From Odiellus spinosus (taxonomy: Eukaryota > Arthropoda > Arachnida > Opiliones > Phalangiidae), in assembly GCA_963920705.1 (NCBI GenBank), contig OY987233.1, positions 11,829,459 to 11,893,458 of the forward strand: a stretch of DNA of 64,000 bases, written 5' to 3'. Positions 1 through 12,600 of the stretch are shown here, piece after piece. The position numbers were made by a program, and so were the translations under genes. Within the stretch, counting starts at the first letter, position 1, and each line of letters starts with the position of its first letter. Under the pieces are notes generated by a model. It did not search any database, had not been told where the DNA came from, and was given only the letters and a program-made list of their open reading frames with translations.

Positions 1-122
1 CCGTCCAGTTGTTTCGGAATTTCATCATCCGAATCAGTGATATATTTCACGTCAGTTTTAAAAACATTTGAGAATCTCTCGAGCATTGACTGGTTTAAGC
101 GAGACCTAGAGTGCCTTTCCAT
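1..122 (-). CDS. Possible first coding exon of an unrecognised gene, cut by the window edge
   Basis: Reading the minus strand, an ATG at 122-120 opens a frame that stays open for 40 codons to the window edge. It begins MERHSRSRLNQSMLERF, and further on has an acidic SDSDDE-like patch followed by a Lys/Gln stretch. The same frame has a TAA a short distance upstream of the ATG, so this would be the true start if the exon is real. The mixed, non-repetitive amino-acid content looks coding, unlike the AT-rich low-complexity translations nearby. I do not recognise the protein. It would lie in the same orientation as GBA1, whose stop codon is 3.4 kb upstream of this ATG in transcription order. No splice site is visible because the exon leaves the window. 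It may also be a chance frame. Confidence 0.4.
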   Translation of the reverse strand, partial: MERHSRSRLNQSMLERFSNVFKTDVKYITDSDDEIPKQLD

Positions 123-682
123 TAACGTATCACCGAATTTTAGCCGTTTCAAAAGTAATTACGTCGCTTGACGTATATAATATATATATGAAATATGAAT
201 TTGATAAATCAGTTAAACAAAACTAGGAAAAATCAAATTAAATTTGACAAAATCTCCAAAAGCTTTACTTAGGTGGGAAATTGGGTAAATATTTCGAGTA
301 CTCAACTTCTAGTTTAAGGACAAACTATTTTTAGTTTAAATTATCTCGTTGGAATTTATCTCCGTCCACGAATGCGAATCTCTTCATTAATCAAGCAATA
401 CTTCAAAGAAGCGTAGTGATATTTGCGCGTTTTTTTACCTCTATTTTATATCGAGAGAGTATAATATTTTTTTGGAATAAAAAAAATTATTTGTATTCTA
501 ACGTCAGTTTTTCCATCCTGGGAGAAATGCAGCCAAAAAAATTCACCCCTCATTGATTCTCGAAAACCCGCGATCGGATCTCTAACAATTTAGCTACTTT
601 TTATACAAAATAGTTAGGTTTAATTTAATTAGAAATAAATTATTAACGTAAAGGGATAATGAAGTATTTGGATTAATAATAA
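123..682. other. AT-rich intergenic stretch
   Basis: No gene or clear repeat seen. If the edge exon is real, this would contain its 5' UTR and promoter. Short TATA-rich runs are present around 175-190, but nothing distinguishes them from background. Confidence 0.4.
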
Positions 683-1916
683 TAGTCTTAGCAAAGTCTA
701 CTGAGGTTAGGTACCTAGGTGTGACTTTGTATTGCAAGGTGACATGGAAGCCTTATCTTGACTGTAGTATCATTAAGGCTAAAATGTTATTTTGGAGATT
801 TAAGAGTACCATTGACAAACTTGGGGGCATAGCCCAAGAGTTGTCAATTGGATATACACCTTTATCATCAAACGTGTGCTTTGATACGCAGCCTTGGTCT
901 GGTAATCGTGGGTCAAGCTTACTGCAGTGCACTCCTAATTACATAAATTACAAAGGCTTGCCTATGTAAGTATTGCAAGAGCCATGAGAACTGCCTACAG
1001 TGCTTCATCTCTAGAAATTATAGTGAATTTTCCTCGTCTACATTTAAATATAGAGGAAATTGTTATTGGGGCCTACAGGTTATACCATAATGGATTGTGG
1101 TGGCCTACAAATTGTGAATGTAACCACACCAAATTATTCAGACAATATTTTAATCTGTTACCCATTTTATCAATGGTCACAAAGTTTTACTTTAACAAGC
1201 CCTTCAATGTGAGCTTTCCTAGCTAATTTATCTCTTGGAACCATTTGTGGAACAAAGGACGATTTATCCTGGTTCACTGATGGTCCAAAGACACTCTGGT
1301 GTAGGCGCTGAGGTCTACTGCCAAACTAGAAAGTTTGGTTTTTACGATAGCCTAGGCGTTTATTCTAGCGTCTTTCAGGCAGAAATATCTGCCATATTCA
1401 TCTGTGTTGACTTCTGTCTTAAGAAGAATTATCGTGGCAAGGCTACTCAGATTTTCTCTTATAGCCTGGTTGCTCTTAAGGTTTAATGTTTCCTCAAAAC
1501 TGGTATGGATATACTCTCGATATCCCATAATAAGTTTCACCTTTATTGGGTACCTCATCATCAAGGCTATCGTGGTAATGAGGAGGCAACATCCATGCCA
1601 GGAAGGGGGTGGAGGGTAAGTTCCTGAGATGGATGGTCAAAGGCAAACCAAGGAGTTTATCCATGGTCCATCTAAACAGAGAGTGAGGAAATTACACGCT
1701 CTCTCTAAGCCTAGTATTAGATTGGCCAGTGGTCTACTAACTGTTCACAATCAACTCAGCAGGCACTTCCACCTGATTGGTATTGGGGTCAATCCTGTCT
1801 GCAGGACATTCCTTATTGAGAAAGAAACCTCCCATATTCTGTGTAGCTGCGTTAACTGCTCGGCCCAGAGGTTTGAGCATTTTTATATGCATCAAATGGA
1901 GACCCATGAGGATTCT

Positions 1917-2912
1917 GCGAGGGGTCGGACACTTAGTCAAAATCCCGTGCACTCCCTTCGAAATAAAAATCCAAAATCACTACACAAAATCCAAAAAAAG
2001 ATTTCGGATTTCGTCAAAACACAAAATCATGAAATCCGGCTCGAAATATGGATTTCTGAAATCTGACAATAAATAAATAAATAAATTAGGGTAGAAATTA
2101 GCTAAAACCTTCACAGTATACCCTTGGAAGCAATCTCAAATTTAAATTCGTGGCTCTAAATAATAGAGTCAAATTTTAAAAAGTAAAAATAATCAAATAG
2201 AGATTTATATTAACAAAGGAAATTATGCATAATTTAACCTTAAATACATATGGGTCAATCCATGTGAATTCGAGAAAAAAGGGCCTAATTTTAAATTTCA
2301 ACCATTATTTTTCTACGGATATATAAGCGTAAGAAACCAAGTTTCAGGCTCAAAAAAAAAAAAAATTAAGTTATCATTTTTTTAATTTTTTTTTTTGCAA
2401 AAATTTGGATTTTAAATTTTCAAATTAGGTTTTCTCTAATATCTTTAGAATTAATAGGCTTAAATTAATAAAAATTCATATTATAGACGAAAAAGAGGTG
2501 CTGAATACAAATTTGAAGACTAAAACAATGGAAAAAAATTACAGAACGAGACAATTTCAATTTTTGGGGGTCTCATAGGGGCCAAATTTGAGACTTGAGC
2601 GTCACCTTCAAAAATCCTGAAAATTAAATATTTTTGGTCCAACAGGCTATCTACTTTGATTTATAAACGGGATCAATGAGAAACTATTTCAAAGAGCAAA
2701 AAAAAAAAAATATATCAGTTTCTTACGCTTATATATCTGTAGAAAAATAATGGTTGAAAATTAAAATTAGGCCTTTTTTAACCAAGTAGAATTCACCCAT
2801 ATCTAATTACGGAAAAAAATAATTTCAGAAACTCGAAATCCAAAAAATGATTTCAAAATCCACCTTGATTTCGAAATCCTGTACAATTTTCTCTGAGTGT
2901 CTGACCCCTCAG
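1917..2912. mobile_element. Non-autonomous terminal-inverted-repeat element inserted in the LINE
   Basis: The left end reads GAGGGGTCGGACACTTAG and the right end, reverse-complemented, reads GAGGGGTCAGACACTCAG. The element is about 1 kb and has no open frame of note. The A-rich inner flank, containing repeated CAAAATCC and GATTTCG words, recurs at 15106-15215. Its insertion splits the LINE tail, so it is younger than the LINE. Confidence 0.65.
2248..2805. mobile_element. Foldback element nested inside the 1917-2912 element
   Basis: About 80 bases at 2250-2340 are repeated inverted at 2716-2803. The shared words include GGCCTAATTTT, CAACCATTATTTTTCTAC and ATATAAGCGTAAGAAAC, with a few mismatches. 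This makes a long stem around a 380-base AT-rich centre. It lies wholly inside the TIR element, so it is the youngest of three nested insertions. Confidence 0.75.
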
Positions 2913-3029
2913 GTCTCTCATATCAAGATGAAGCAAATTCTTGCCTGATCAGAGAAATCAGACTGTTTTAGTCTTGAACTGTCTAGTCGACGTGCGCAGC
3001 CGGATTTATCTGGCCTCCCCTAATAATAA

Positions 3030-3313
3030 TAATGGTCACGTGGCCATTTTAGATCCTATTGTAGATTTTCGCGGGTTCTGCCGCGTGATAAGGTTGCTTT
3101 CGCGAAGTCTTTTTCATAAATATACTTAATCCTGAAAGTCGAACATTTCGTATCAAATTTATAGTTAATTTCGTCATATACGTTCATATTTTCATTTTGA
3201 AGTTTCTTAAGAACGCCTTATCTTAGGTGTATGAAATTTTGAATATGGCGTTTTAATAGTATGATAAAACTGAAAATATAATCCATATTCATTCGAAAAA
3301 AATGGTGGCTAAC
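3030..3313 (+). mobile_element. Truncated copy of inverted-repeat family B
   Basis: Contains the family B right half: a block around GTATGAAATTTTGAATATGG and CGTTTTAATAGTATGATAA, then CATTCGAAAAAAATGGTGGC. The same block occurs near 12.6, 53.9 and 57.5 kb. The usual terminal GGTGACAGCCTCACTTTAA is degenerate here. Confidence 0.6.
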
Positions 3314-3389
3314 TTATATTGTGTATTAATTCTCTCCTGCTTTTCCTCTTGAAAGAAAACACTTTTTGAAAACTTGAAATTTGATTTTG

Positions 3390-3395
3390 TTTATT
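3390..3395 (-). other. Candidate polyadenylation signal of GBA1
   Basis: AATAAA on the minus strand, about 105 bases after the GBA1 stop codon. It is the expected motif at a plausible distance, but the sequence is AT-rich, so chance is possible. Confidence 0.4.
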
Positions 3396-3500
3396 ATAAC
3401 AAACACTTAGCCTTAGCCTCAATTAAGATTTAATTATTGCAAGTAATTCTTCAAATTATTGCTGGTAAAATTATACATGAAAAATCTCAAATCTTAGAAA

Positions 3501-3615
3501 TTATTTCTTTTGGTTATACCACCATATATACGTTTGAATAGAAACTGGACCAATTTTGTTGTTTACATATCCTAGTCTTTCGTCGTGGATCTTCAAATTC
3601 ACTTCGAAATTATTT
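3501..3615 (-). CDS. GBA1: GBA1 exon 10 (terminal)
   Basis: Residues 509-546, ending [13 protein letters not shown] and a TAA. It matches the family's last strand (SIHTYLW in human). Its frame is in phase with exon 9, which supports the 1.7-kb intron between them. Confidence 0.88.
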
Positions 3616-6600
3616 CTAAAGTAATAAAAAAATACATTGTGAAATATTTTTAGTTTTCTTTCAATAGTATCAAGGTTAGATAAAAAATGGACTTAAATAA
3701 ATTTTTTCTAAGTTTTTTTTCGATATCGAACTGCACATATACGCAGTACCTTGTCGAAATCAACTTCAACAAAGGAAGGGTTTCCCGACCGAAATTTATC
3801 TACTAAATTATAGCTCGACATTATAAATTAACCAGCTAATTTTGCGGTTATTTACGATTAACCGTAAAAGTTTTATTAATTTATAAGTTTGATTAATTCC
3901 TAATTTACCTTTAACCAACAGTTTAACTTTAAAAAGGAGGGTCTGTTTTTGGTTAACCGTTAATCCATTGGACAAAGGCTAGAAGATAGATTGAGAAATG
4001 ATTTTCGAGAAGTTTCGCTTTGAATTATTTTGGACAATGTGATTATTTATTCGGACTATAGGTGCAAATATTACTTGCTTGGATATCTTTAAACTAAATT
4101 CAAAATATTTCGCAAGAGTGTTGTATTTATCCACTTATAAACAACAGTAAGCGGTTAATCAATTAGATAATCAATTGAAATAAAATTCTTCATAAACAAA
4201 CTTTGCTAGATGTGGTTAGTACCACTATGTTCTCGATTTCTAAGTTGAAAAACTTGTTAATTTTCGATCGAAAAGTGCGTAACAAAATTCTTACAGACTA
4301 TATAATACCTGAAAAAGTAGTGTAATTCGTCATCTGAGAAGTAAAATAAAATATCAATATAACAATAGGCTTCAATTTAAATTATAATATTATAAATCTG
4401 TATTATTATAGCCGCTTAAGTTTGTTTATGAAGAATTTTTGTTAAAATTGATAGATTATCCGCAATTAACCCCTTAATTTCTAAACCCATAAGCGAGTTT
4501 CTGATTAATTTAAAATATATATATATATATATATAAATATATATATATATTTTAATGGAGCAACTAACAAAAAATACAATGAGTATTGTTACTAACTTAT
4601 ATTTGCGTAATACTTTCGAAGAATTTTGAAGATATTCGTGGAAGTAATATTTTCACATTAATTAGTGTGATTAATTGATGACCACCATTGTTTTGTTCAA
4701 AATAATTCGAAATGAAATTTCCCGAAAAATATTCATTCTATCTTCTAGCCTTCGGTCAATGGATAAACGGTTAATCAAAAACAAACCATATTTTTTAAGG
4801 TTTCACGGTGTGAATTTTTAGATAGTTGTATTTAAAAGATAAACTATAAAATTATGAAACGATAAAATTCATAAAAAATTTAAGGATTAATTGTAAATAA
4901 TAGCAAAACAGCAGATAATTTTATCCAAACACGGCCGAAAAGGAATTACCAGCCACCACCCTATCTCCGTTTTTTACAGATAAATAGTGCTCGGAATTTG
5001 TAACATTTATTAATTGGATAAATATACGGAATTATATTCAGATATTATCAGTCTTTAAAAATACTATATTTATCATTCCTTACGAGTAACTATTATTAAA
5101 TAAAACTTGTTTATCTTGGGATAAGTTTAACGATAAACTCAACATCCATTTAACTATCTGCATTATACAAAATATTTTTTAGTCACAATCAATTTTTCAG
5201 AAAATAAACTATCTGACAATATATGAAATACAGAAGTTAAAAGATTCGATCCGATTCTGAGCGCTAGATATAATAGTATATTGAGCGTCCTGCCAAATCC
5301 AGGAGCAACTTTTTTAATTGTACTTTATAATAACCAACATTTACCTGTTTAGTACTACCAGAACGTAAGCTCCATCGGGTCTTTTGAAAACTACGCTTTC
5401 AATCTCTATCAGATCCGCATCAACACTGGAGTCGATGTGAACCGAATTCCTCGAAATGAATTTGCTATATTGTAATGAGTAACTCTTTTTAGTTTAGTTC
5501 ATAAGCTTTAAAAAAAAGACGTCACGACGAAAAATGACTCAAGTGCATAATTGAACTGATCTTAGTATATATAAGCTTGAACTTAGAATGATCATTAAAG
5601 AGGTTTAGCAACAACCTATACAGAATCAAACGCTTGAACAAGTAGATATGAATAATAATAATAATCTCGCCGTTTACTTCAAACGGCATTCCACTTGTAC
5701 GATTTTTAGCGCCATCTAGGTAATTTAGGGTATAATTCAATCATGATTTGAATTGTAAACTCTTCCTGTAGAGTCTCTTCATAGATATTGTCATTGTCGA
5801 CAGAGCTATTACAACGCTGCGCTATAGAGATATGCCTCTTCGGGAAAAAGTGACTTCTAGATAAGAGTGTGGCCATTTAAGAGACCCGGATAACCGATGG
5901 AATTAAAAACTGAGAATTTCATATAAAGGTTCTGACTGTTAATTGTTCGGAAAGCTGGCGCCATCTACCAAAATGAGTAATTGGCCACAAATAAGAGATT
6001 TCAAATATACATCTTTTAGCAAATTGGAATACGCACGCGTCACACACGTGACCTCCAGTCTCAAGGTGGGGTGGAAAGGGAGAGGTGCTATCAAAGCCAC
6101 GTATTATACCCGAGATGATTATGGTCTCCAAAATCTGAAATTTGCGTCGCTTAACGGCGATTAAATGAAACATCCAACGTACGCGGTCAAAGCAAAGGGA
6201 CGAATATTATTTGCCCCAGAGGGCACTGTGTCGGTGACATAATACCAATTTACTAACTTTGCATGCTAAACAAAATAACTCAAAGGCGGTAGTCTCTCTT
6301 GCCTTACGCTTAATCTGATTAGACGTAATTGCTTATTGCTAAACCTCTGATGCACTTTTATGTACTTCGTTTATAATAGATGAAAACTCAATCCATAGAA
6401 ACTAATCATTCAATAAATTGAGTAGACAAAATATTATTTTGTTCAAAAGTTTTCATAAAATGAAAAGGTATAATATATGATGGAGAACAACATTGGGAGT
6501 AGAGTACGTTTTGTGACTGTTATGGTTCTCAAACTTCAAGCGCCACTAAATGTTATTTCTTAGATAGATTGATTATAAATCATTGATTTTTTTTTTTTTA

Positions 6601-9600
6601 CAATATTCTTAGGCAGTTAAAATTCGCATATTTAAGACTCTTACCTAAAGTGTCCCAATACGTAATACATTGGTTGCTTATAATATTCTTTAGCTTTACT
6701 GTTAATTATAATCGGTGCGTCAACGAAATTTTTAACCCAGTTTGGTCCGCCTTGAGGATCCAAGGCTAAATTCCAGTCTACCCAAGCTGTAGTCCAATGG
6801 TTCAAATCCTACATAAAGAAAAATACAATATAAGTCGAAATTCGAAGAGCACTCTGGGACAAATTAAAAACTATAACAAATAAATTTAGTATGTAGATGA
6901 AATTAGAAAACTACATAGAATCATTGGTAAATAATGCTTCAAGTTTACAAGAAGGCACACTGCGGGTGAAGAGTGCGAGTCCGACTCTCTCAGCCACTGG
7001 TTTCTCCCTAGGGGTCCAACACTCTTGAATTCGCTGTACACCTGAGTTCACTGAGTTCAGCTTTGACAGTGCATTGCGTTTGAACTCTTATGAACTCTGA
7101 GTTCAGCTTTGACAATGCATTATATACTTGGTTAGTTTTGTCAAGTGGTTTGCAGCTGGGTTATGGACTCGCTATTGCACGCCCTCTCTCGATAAAATTT
7201 AAAAAAATTTTAAATATCAGAAAAAGTTCACAATGTTTTATTTTATTTTAGGAATTACTTAGCTGTTTCATTTCTTTAACTGGGTTTGGGTATTCTGGGG
7301 CTGGACCATTTTCATTTATGAAAAGTTTTGAACATACATAATTATGCGATTTAATGTTAACTGCTTTGATATCATCCCGGTTAATTGCATTTACCCATTC
7401 AAGACATTTTTCATAGTGCCTTGCTGGTTTTGGAGTAGTGAAAAATACAATATCCTGTCCGCGTGAGTCTTTAGATTTTGAACTAATTTTACCCAGCCTA
7501 TATAATCCGAAACTAAAATATCTGACAAAATTTGAATAATAGAAGATAATGGTTATCTGATTTCGAGCATCAATTGAGGTGGTATTCTTCCATTCACTTT
7601 TGTACTATTAAAGAACTTTAGCTTCTTGGCCACAGTTGAACAGCAGAAAACTTTTTCATTTGAATATTTTAAATGGGGTATTTATTCATTCGGAATTTAA
7701 TTTCGTGTACAATCCGCTGCTATATTTCAAACATTTTTCTAATCAGTAAATGAATTTGCAACCTTTTCCAATAGTAAACATTGAACCGGGGTTGACTATG
7801 ACTATTAAATATGGACACCCATATTAATTGATAGTGATGATTAACAGAATCCGGCATTCATTAGCGTCCTCTAACAGTTCAAACAGTACGGGAATTAGTA
7901 GGAACTAACTTTATCCATAGCAGCCACTCACATGGGTTTAATAGTTCCCATACTTTTTCCCGCACTGTTTGGCCCGTTAGAACTCTAGGATTTTTTATTT
8001 ATTATTATCTTTTAAGATACGGTGTTCCTTGTTAATAGTTTTAGGTGGAACTTTGGTGGGGGTGTTCTAAATGGCTTTCTTTCAATAGCCATATTTCAGT
8101 CGGTGAAAGGACTAGTAGGAAAATAAGCTCTACTATAGCTAAGCCATCGTAGCAAATACGACACAATTTGACACAAAATTTCTTACTTGAATTATATCTA
8201 AAGCGTAAGCTTCGCCTCTATGCCAACTTCCCAAGGCCACTTTTGGTCTATTCCATGGTCTGTCGCCGTAACACGCTTCAGTGGCCATAATAAACTTTTC
8301 TGGGTGTTTGTTATGCACAATATCCAGTAATTTGGCAGGTGCAACAGAATTCAAGTACCAATGAAACGCGACGCCAGCCACGTACTTGTTCGTAACTGGA
8401 TCTTCCAAAACCTAAAAAAGAAATAGAGAATTGATTCCGCGTAAGCTTAAAAACCTTAAAACTGGCCCCGGTAAAACATTAATATCTCGATTAATAATTA
8501 TGGTAGAAATGAAAAATAAACTTATGTTAATGGGGATCGAGTTGCTTAACTAAGTAATATGCAGTAAGAAAAATTCTCGCCTTAAATATTAATGAAAAAA
8601 ATGATCAAATTTAGGCAATTTTGAGAAGTTAAAGGTTAACGGTAATTATTAGAATCAAATTAGTTTAGGAAGAAAACACAATTAGTTCTGTTAATTAACA
8701 GAGAAAAATCACGTCCAATATAGGGTTATTTTTGAAGGGTAATTAATGTTAATGCTGATTTTTTAAATTAAATGTCTCACGGAGTTACATAATGATGTCT
8801 CGTTTAGTAGACAAAAAAAGACCACCTGAAAAATTTGTTCGTTTTCGTATAAATCCTGGCTAAGTGATTTCTATCTTTTCACTATTTAAAGAAGTTTATT
8901 AAAGTTAATTTCAAAATTAAGTATAACCGTGATTAAAATTTTACTCAGGAAAGCTACTTGGAATTGTCTCTAGTTTCTTTATCAAGAAAGGAAATGGTTC
9001 TGATAGACCTAGAAGCCAAGAAAATAATGGTGACTCCGAAAAACTCAAAAACTGTTCTATTTTTAGCTCCAAGTTTCCCTTTTATTTGTATGTACCGTTT
9101 TGAGACCACAGCTTTATACTCTATATCAAACATAAATATATTTGCCACCTTATCAACGAATTTTGGCATGAAAAGGCGTTGGTCATCGAGGATCATAAGT
9201 TTCACTTTGTCAACTCCAAAACCTGCTTTTTCCAAAGCGGGTCCAAGATTATTTCCAATGAAATCACGTTGCATTTCCGCGTTAAATCCTAAGCTTTGAA
9301 ACGCAAATTCTGGAACGAAGCCGTTGCTAGGTTCATTCTCCGCTGTTAGTCCCCAGAAGGATATATTCTGCGCTTCGTAGCTTTGCAAAAATCTATATAA
9401 ACAAAGAAAACATTTCAAAAAATTAACAGTAAAATAAAATTTAGAAGTACATACATAATTTTAAAAAATGGTATAAACGTTTTATTTTTATATAGAAGTA
9501 TATAAATAATAAGCTAGTTTGGTTCATTTAAAGTTTTTAAACCTATATAGTGTTAGTTTGAAATATTATCATTTGTTATTCATATTTTTTGAGTTTATCA

Positions 9601-12600
9601 GATATTTTATTTTCCGATTAGTTGTTTGTGACTAAAAAAAAATGCATTTAATAAATTTAGATTATACTTAAATTGATTATCCGACTATAAACAAGTTTCA
9701 AGCTTGATCTATGAATGAGTTACAAGGATTAAAATGTATATCTTTCGATAAGAAAATTCACGTTCCTTATAGTTCGTGTAAAGTAAATGAAATATAATTC
9801 TTATTCGCTTATACCCTCTTCAGATGAGGTGCAATTAGCTGGTTTATACAGTTTTAAGTAAAATGCAATCCCTCAGGCTAACCCGTCCCTCTAGTAATAT
9901 TTTAGAATAATTCATGTTAATCACTCAACCTAGGACGTTCCTCCAACTAGTTAATCCACCAGGCTAGCCTGTCCATCTTGTAATATTTAACGTAAAGATA
10001 GGTTAGGTTACCTAATTCCGGGAACTAGCCCATCCCCCAACTATTTAATGCCTCTTGTAATATTTTTGGTTAAGTTAGTTAATCACTCGAACTAGCCCAT
10101 CCCTCTTGTAATACATAAGGGAAAGTAAGGTTAGTTAATTTCTGTCTTTAGAGGTTACGAATTTCGAGATTATGTAGCATACTCTTAATTACGTATTCGT
10201 TATCCAGCATTAGTTCGTAAGAGTTAAGGTTCAAAGCCACAGGGGTGTGGCTTTATTTAGGTAAAACTAGTGAAATGTGGAAATGGTGAATATCTTTTCT
10301 GAAAAAGGGACAGGGATTATACAAAAAAGAGGTTGCTTCGCACCCTTAAAAAGGCTCTTTATCTATTAAATTTTCCCGCACAGTAGAACTTTGTGTATAA
10401 CTATTGGTAAATATAAATACATTATAGGAACTCGATCTTTAGCTATTTTCACTAGTGATACTGGAAGAATTTAAAAATTTCAAGAAAGAGGGAGTGGTTT
10501 CGTAGGTCGTTTTTATCCATTTTTTGGAAAATATTTAATCATAGTAAAATGTTTGGAGTAGTAGACTAAAACCTCTAACTGTAATTTTTAAGATATTAAA
10601 TTGCTCTTTCTCTAACAATTAATTTGTGTCCATTCACGGCCCACGGGTTTGACTCGAATCAGATAAAGAGCCTTTTTAAGGGTGCGAAGCAAGTACCTCT
10701 TTTTTGTATAAATTCTGTTCCTTTTAAGGAAAAAAGTTAGTCTGATCTGAAGAGGTTTTCAAGAACATTACAAAATTCTTGGGGAAGTCTTTAAGACTTT
10801 CCCCAAGACCTCTTAAGACTGCGTAAGACATCGGAAAGACTTCCCCAAGACCTCTTAAGACTAACTTTTTTTGGTAAGGGCTGGTACATAATCTAGAAAT
10901 TTGTAATCTCTAAAGACAGAGATTAACTAACCTAACATTACTTAAATTATTACAAGAGGGATGGGCTGGTTCGGCTGATTAACTAAATAACCTAAAATAT
11001 TACAAGATGATGAACTAATTCGGGGATGAGCTAGTTCCTTGATTTAATTAAGCTAACCTTACCTTAAATATTAAAAGATGGATGGGCTAGCGAAATAATC
11101 TCTTTTTTGTATAAATACAGGGTGACCACTGAAAATTTGAAAATCCTATATAGGAAATATAGGAAATTTCTTTGCGAAATATAGGAAAATATAGGAAGAA
11201 TTTTATGTAAAATATAGGATAAAATAGGAAGAAATAAGTGTAAAATATATGATAAAATAGGAAAATAATTAAAAGTAGGAAACATGTTTATTATTGCATC
11301 ACACCTCTCGCCACCGGCCCCGGGGCTTAAGTTCCGCATAGGCTCTGCCCGACTGTAGCTAGCGCACATACATAGGTATAGCTCTTCATTATTCTTGTGT
11401 TAAATCTATTCTAATAACTATTGTTGAACATGCTTACTTGACGAAGTAGTTAGCCCATGTTTGGTAGTATTTTCCTCCTACATCTCCCTTAAGCACCCCT
11501 TTTCCGTTCATTCTGTTGTTGGTTTTCATCCAAAATGGAGAGCTCCAAGGACTAGCGAACATCAGAATGGGTGTCGAAGATATTGCTTTAGCCTTTTGAA
11601 TATATGGAATCTAAATGAAAAATATGAATTATTAACGTTGAGTTTTCTAAAACTAGAATCCATGGAAGAAATGTTCCAGTTAACAGGGCTCCCACCAGGT
11701 CCCTAAAATACCTAAAACCCCCTACTTTTTTTAAGGTCCCTAAACCACCATAAAAATATACCGTCGTCCTATAATATTGAACCCAAATTTTATGCTAAGT
11801 CGAAAAACTGACAGCAAGAAAAAGTCATAATATCACGAAAAAATGTGATAAAATTAAAATCAGATTTGTGATAAAATGCTTTTACAAAAAAAAAAAAAAA
11901 AAAGCCTACTTTAAATGACATTTTGTGAAAATTAAAGATCTAATTTCTTCTAAAATGGGTTACTATTTGCTCCCTATTTTAAAAATTTTGGTTCCTATTT
12001 CACCCTATTTCTAGCCAGAAAAATCCCCTATTTCCCTATTTTTTTTTTTTTTAAGATTTTGGTGGGAGCCCCTGAGTTATGTTTAAAACTTATCCCCCTC
12101 AACTCCATGTGTCTCTTCCTTTTATAAAAATCAATATAAATAAAAGAGCCAAGCCAATGTTTCGAAATTTTTTTTAAATTTAAACCATATTTCTAAATCT
12201 TGCTTTTGCCAATCAATCCATAGAACATAAACATCGGGATAGTTTTCACCCATTAAGATGTTACAATGAAAAAGATGTTGAAACATTCAAGATGACCTTC
12301 CGATTACTTTGTTACCACTCTACTAATTGAGCTAACATGGCAAGAAGCGGCCAGTGCGGATTAAATCACCTGGTTTAAACACGTTTAATTGCCTTATTTT
12401 TAAACATACTCATTGCCTATTCAACTTAATCCAGAAAGTCAAAGCTTTCGAATCAAAATTATCAAAAATTACATTCCATAAATATACCAGGTTATATAGC
12501 AGGGAAAAAAGACCCATATTTATTTTTGATATTTTAATTTTTAAGTTTCATAACACCGCGTCAACCAATAGAGGTATAAAACTTTGAATATGGGGTTTTA

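Larger units (their letters stand above)
683..3025 (+). mobile_element. Decayed LINE (non-LTR retrotransposon), pol C-terminal part, interrupted
   Basis: Translating across frames gives the C-terminal half of a LINE polymerase. From about 695 there is a thumb-region motif (VRYLGVTL then TWKPYLD). Near 985 follows a segment typical of the region between reverse transcriptase and RNase H (AMRTAYSASSLEIIVNFP). At about 1269 is the RNase H motif WFTDG, followed after a frameshift by GVGAEVY and VFQAEISAI. At about 1545 is a WVPHHQGYRGNEEA-like segment. At about 1750-1890 is the tail with Cys/His residues (VCRTF, HILCSC). Several frameshifts and stops mean it is dead. The LINE is broken at about 1917 by another element and seems to resume after 2912 with an IREIRLF tail. 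Carrying RNase H points to the R1, I or Jockey-like groups; I cannot decide among them. Confidence 0.75.

Noticed and set aside
8958-9299. Plus-strand frame of 113 residues
   Set aside because: Shadow on the opposite strand of GBA1 exon 6 and its intron.
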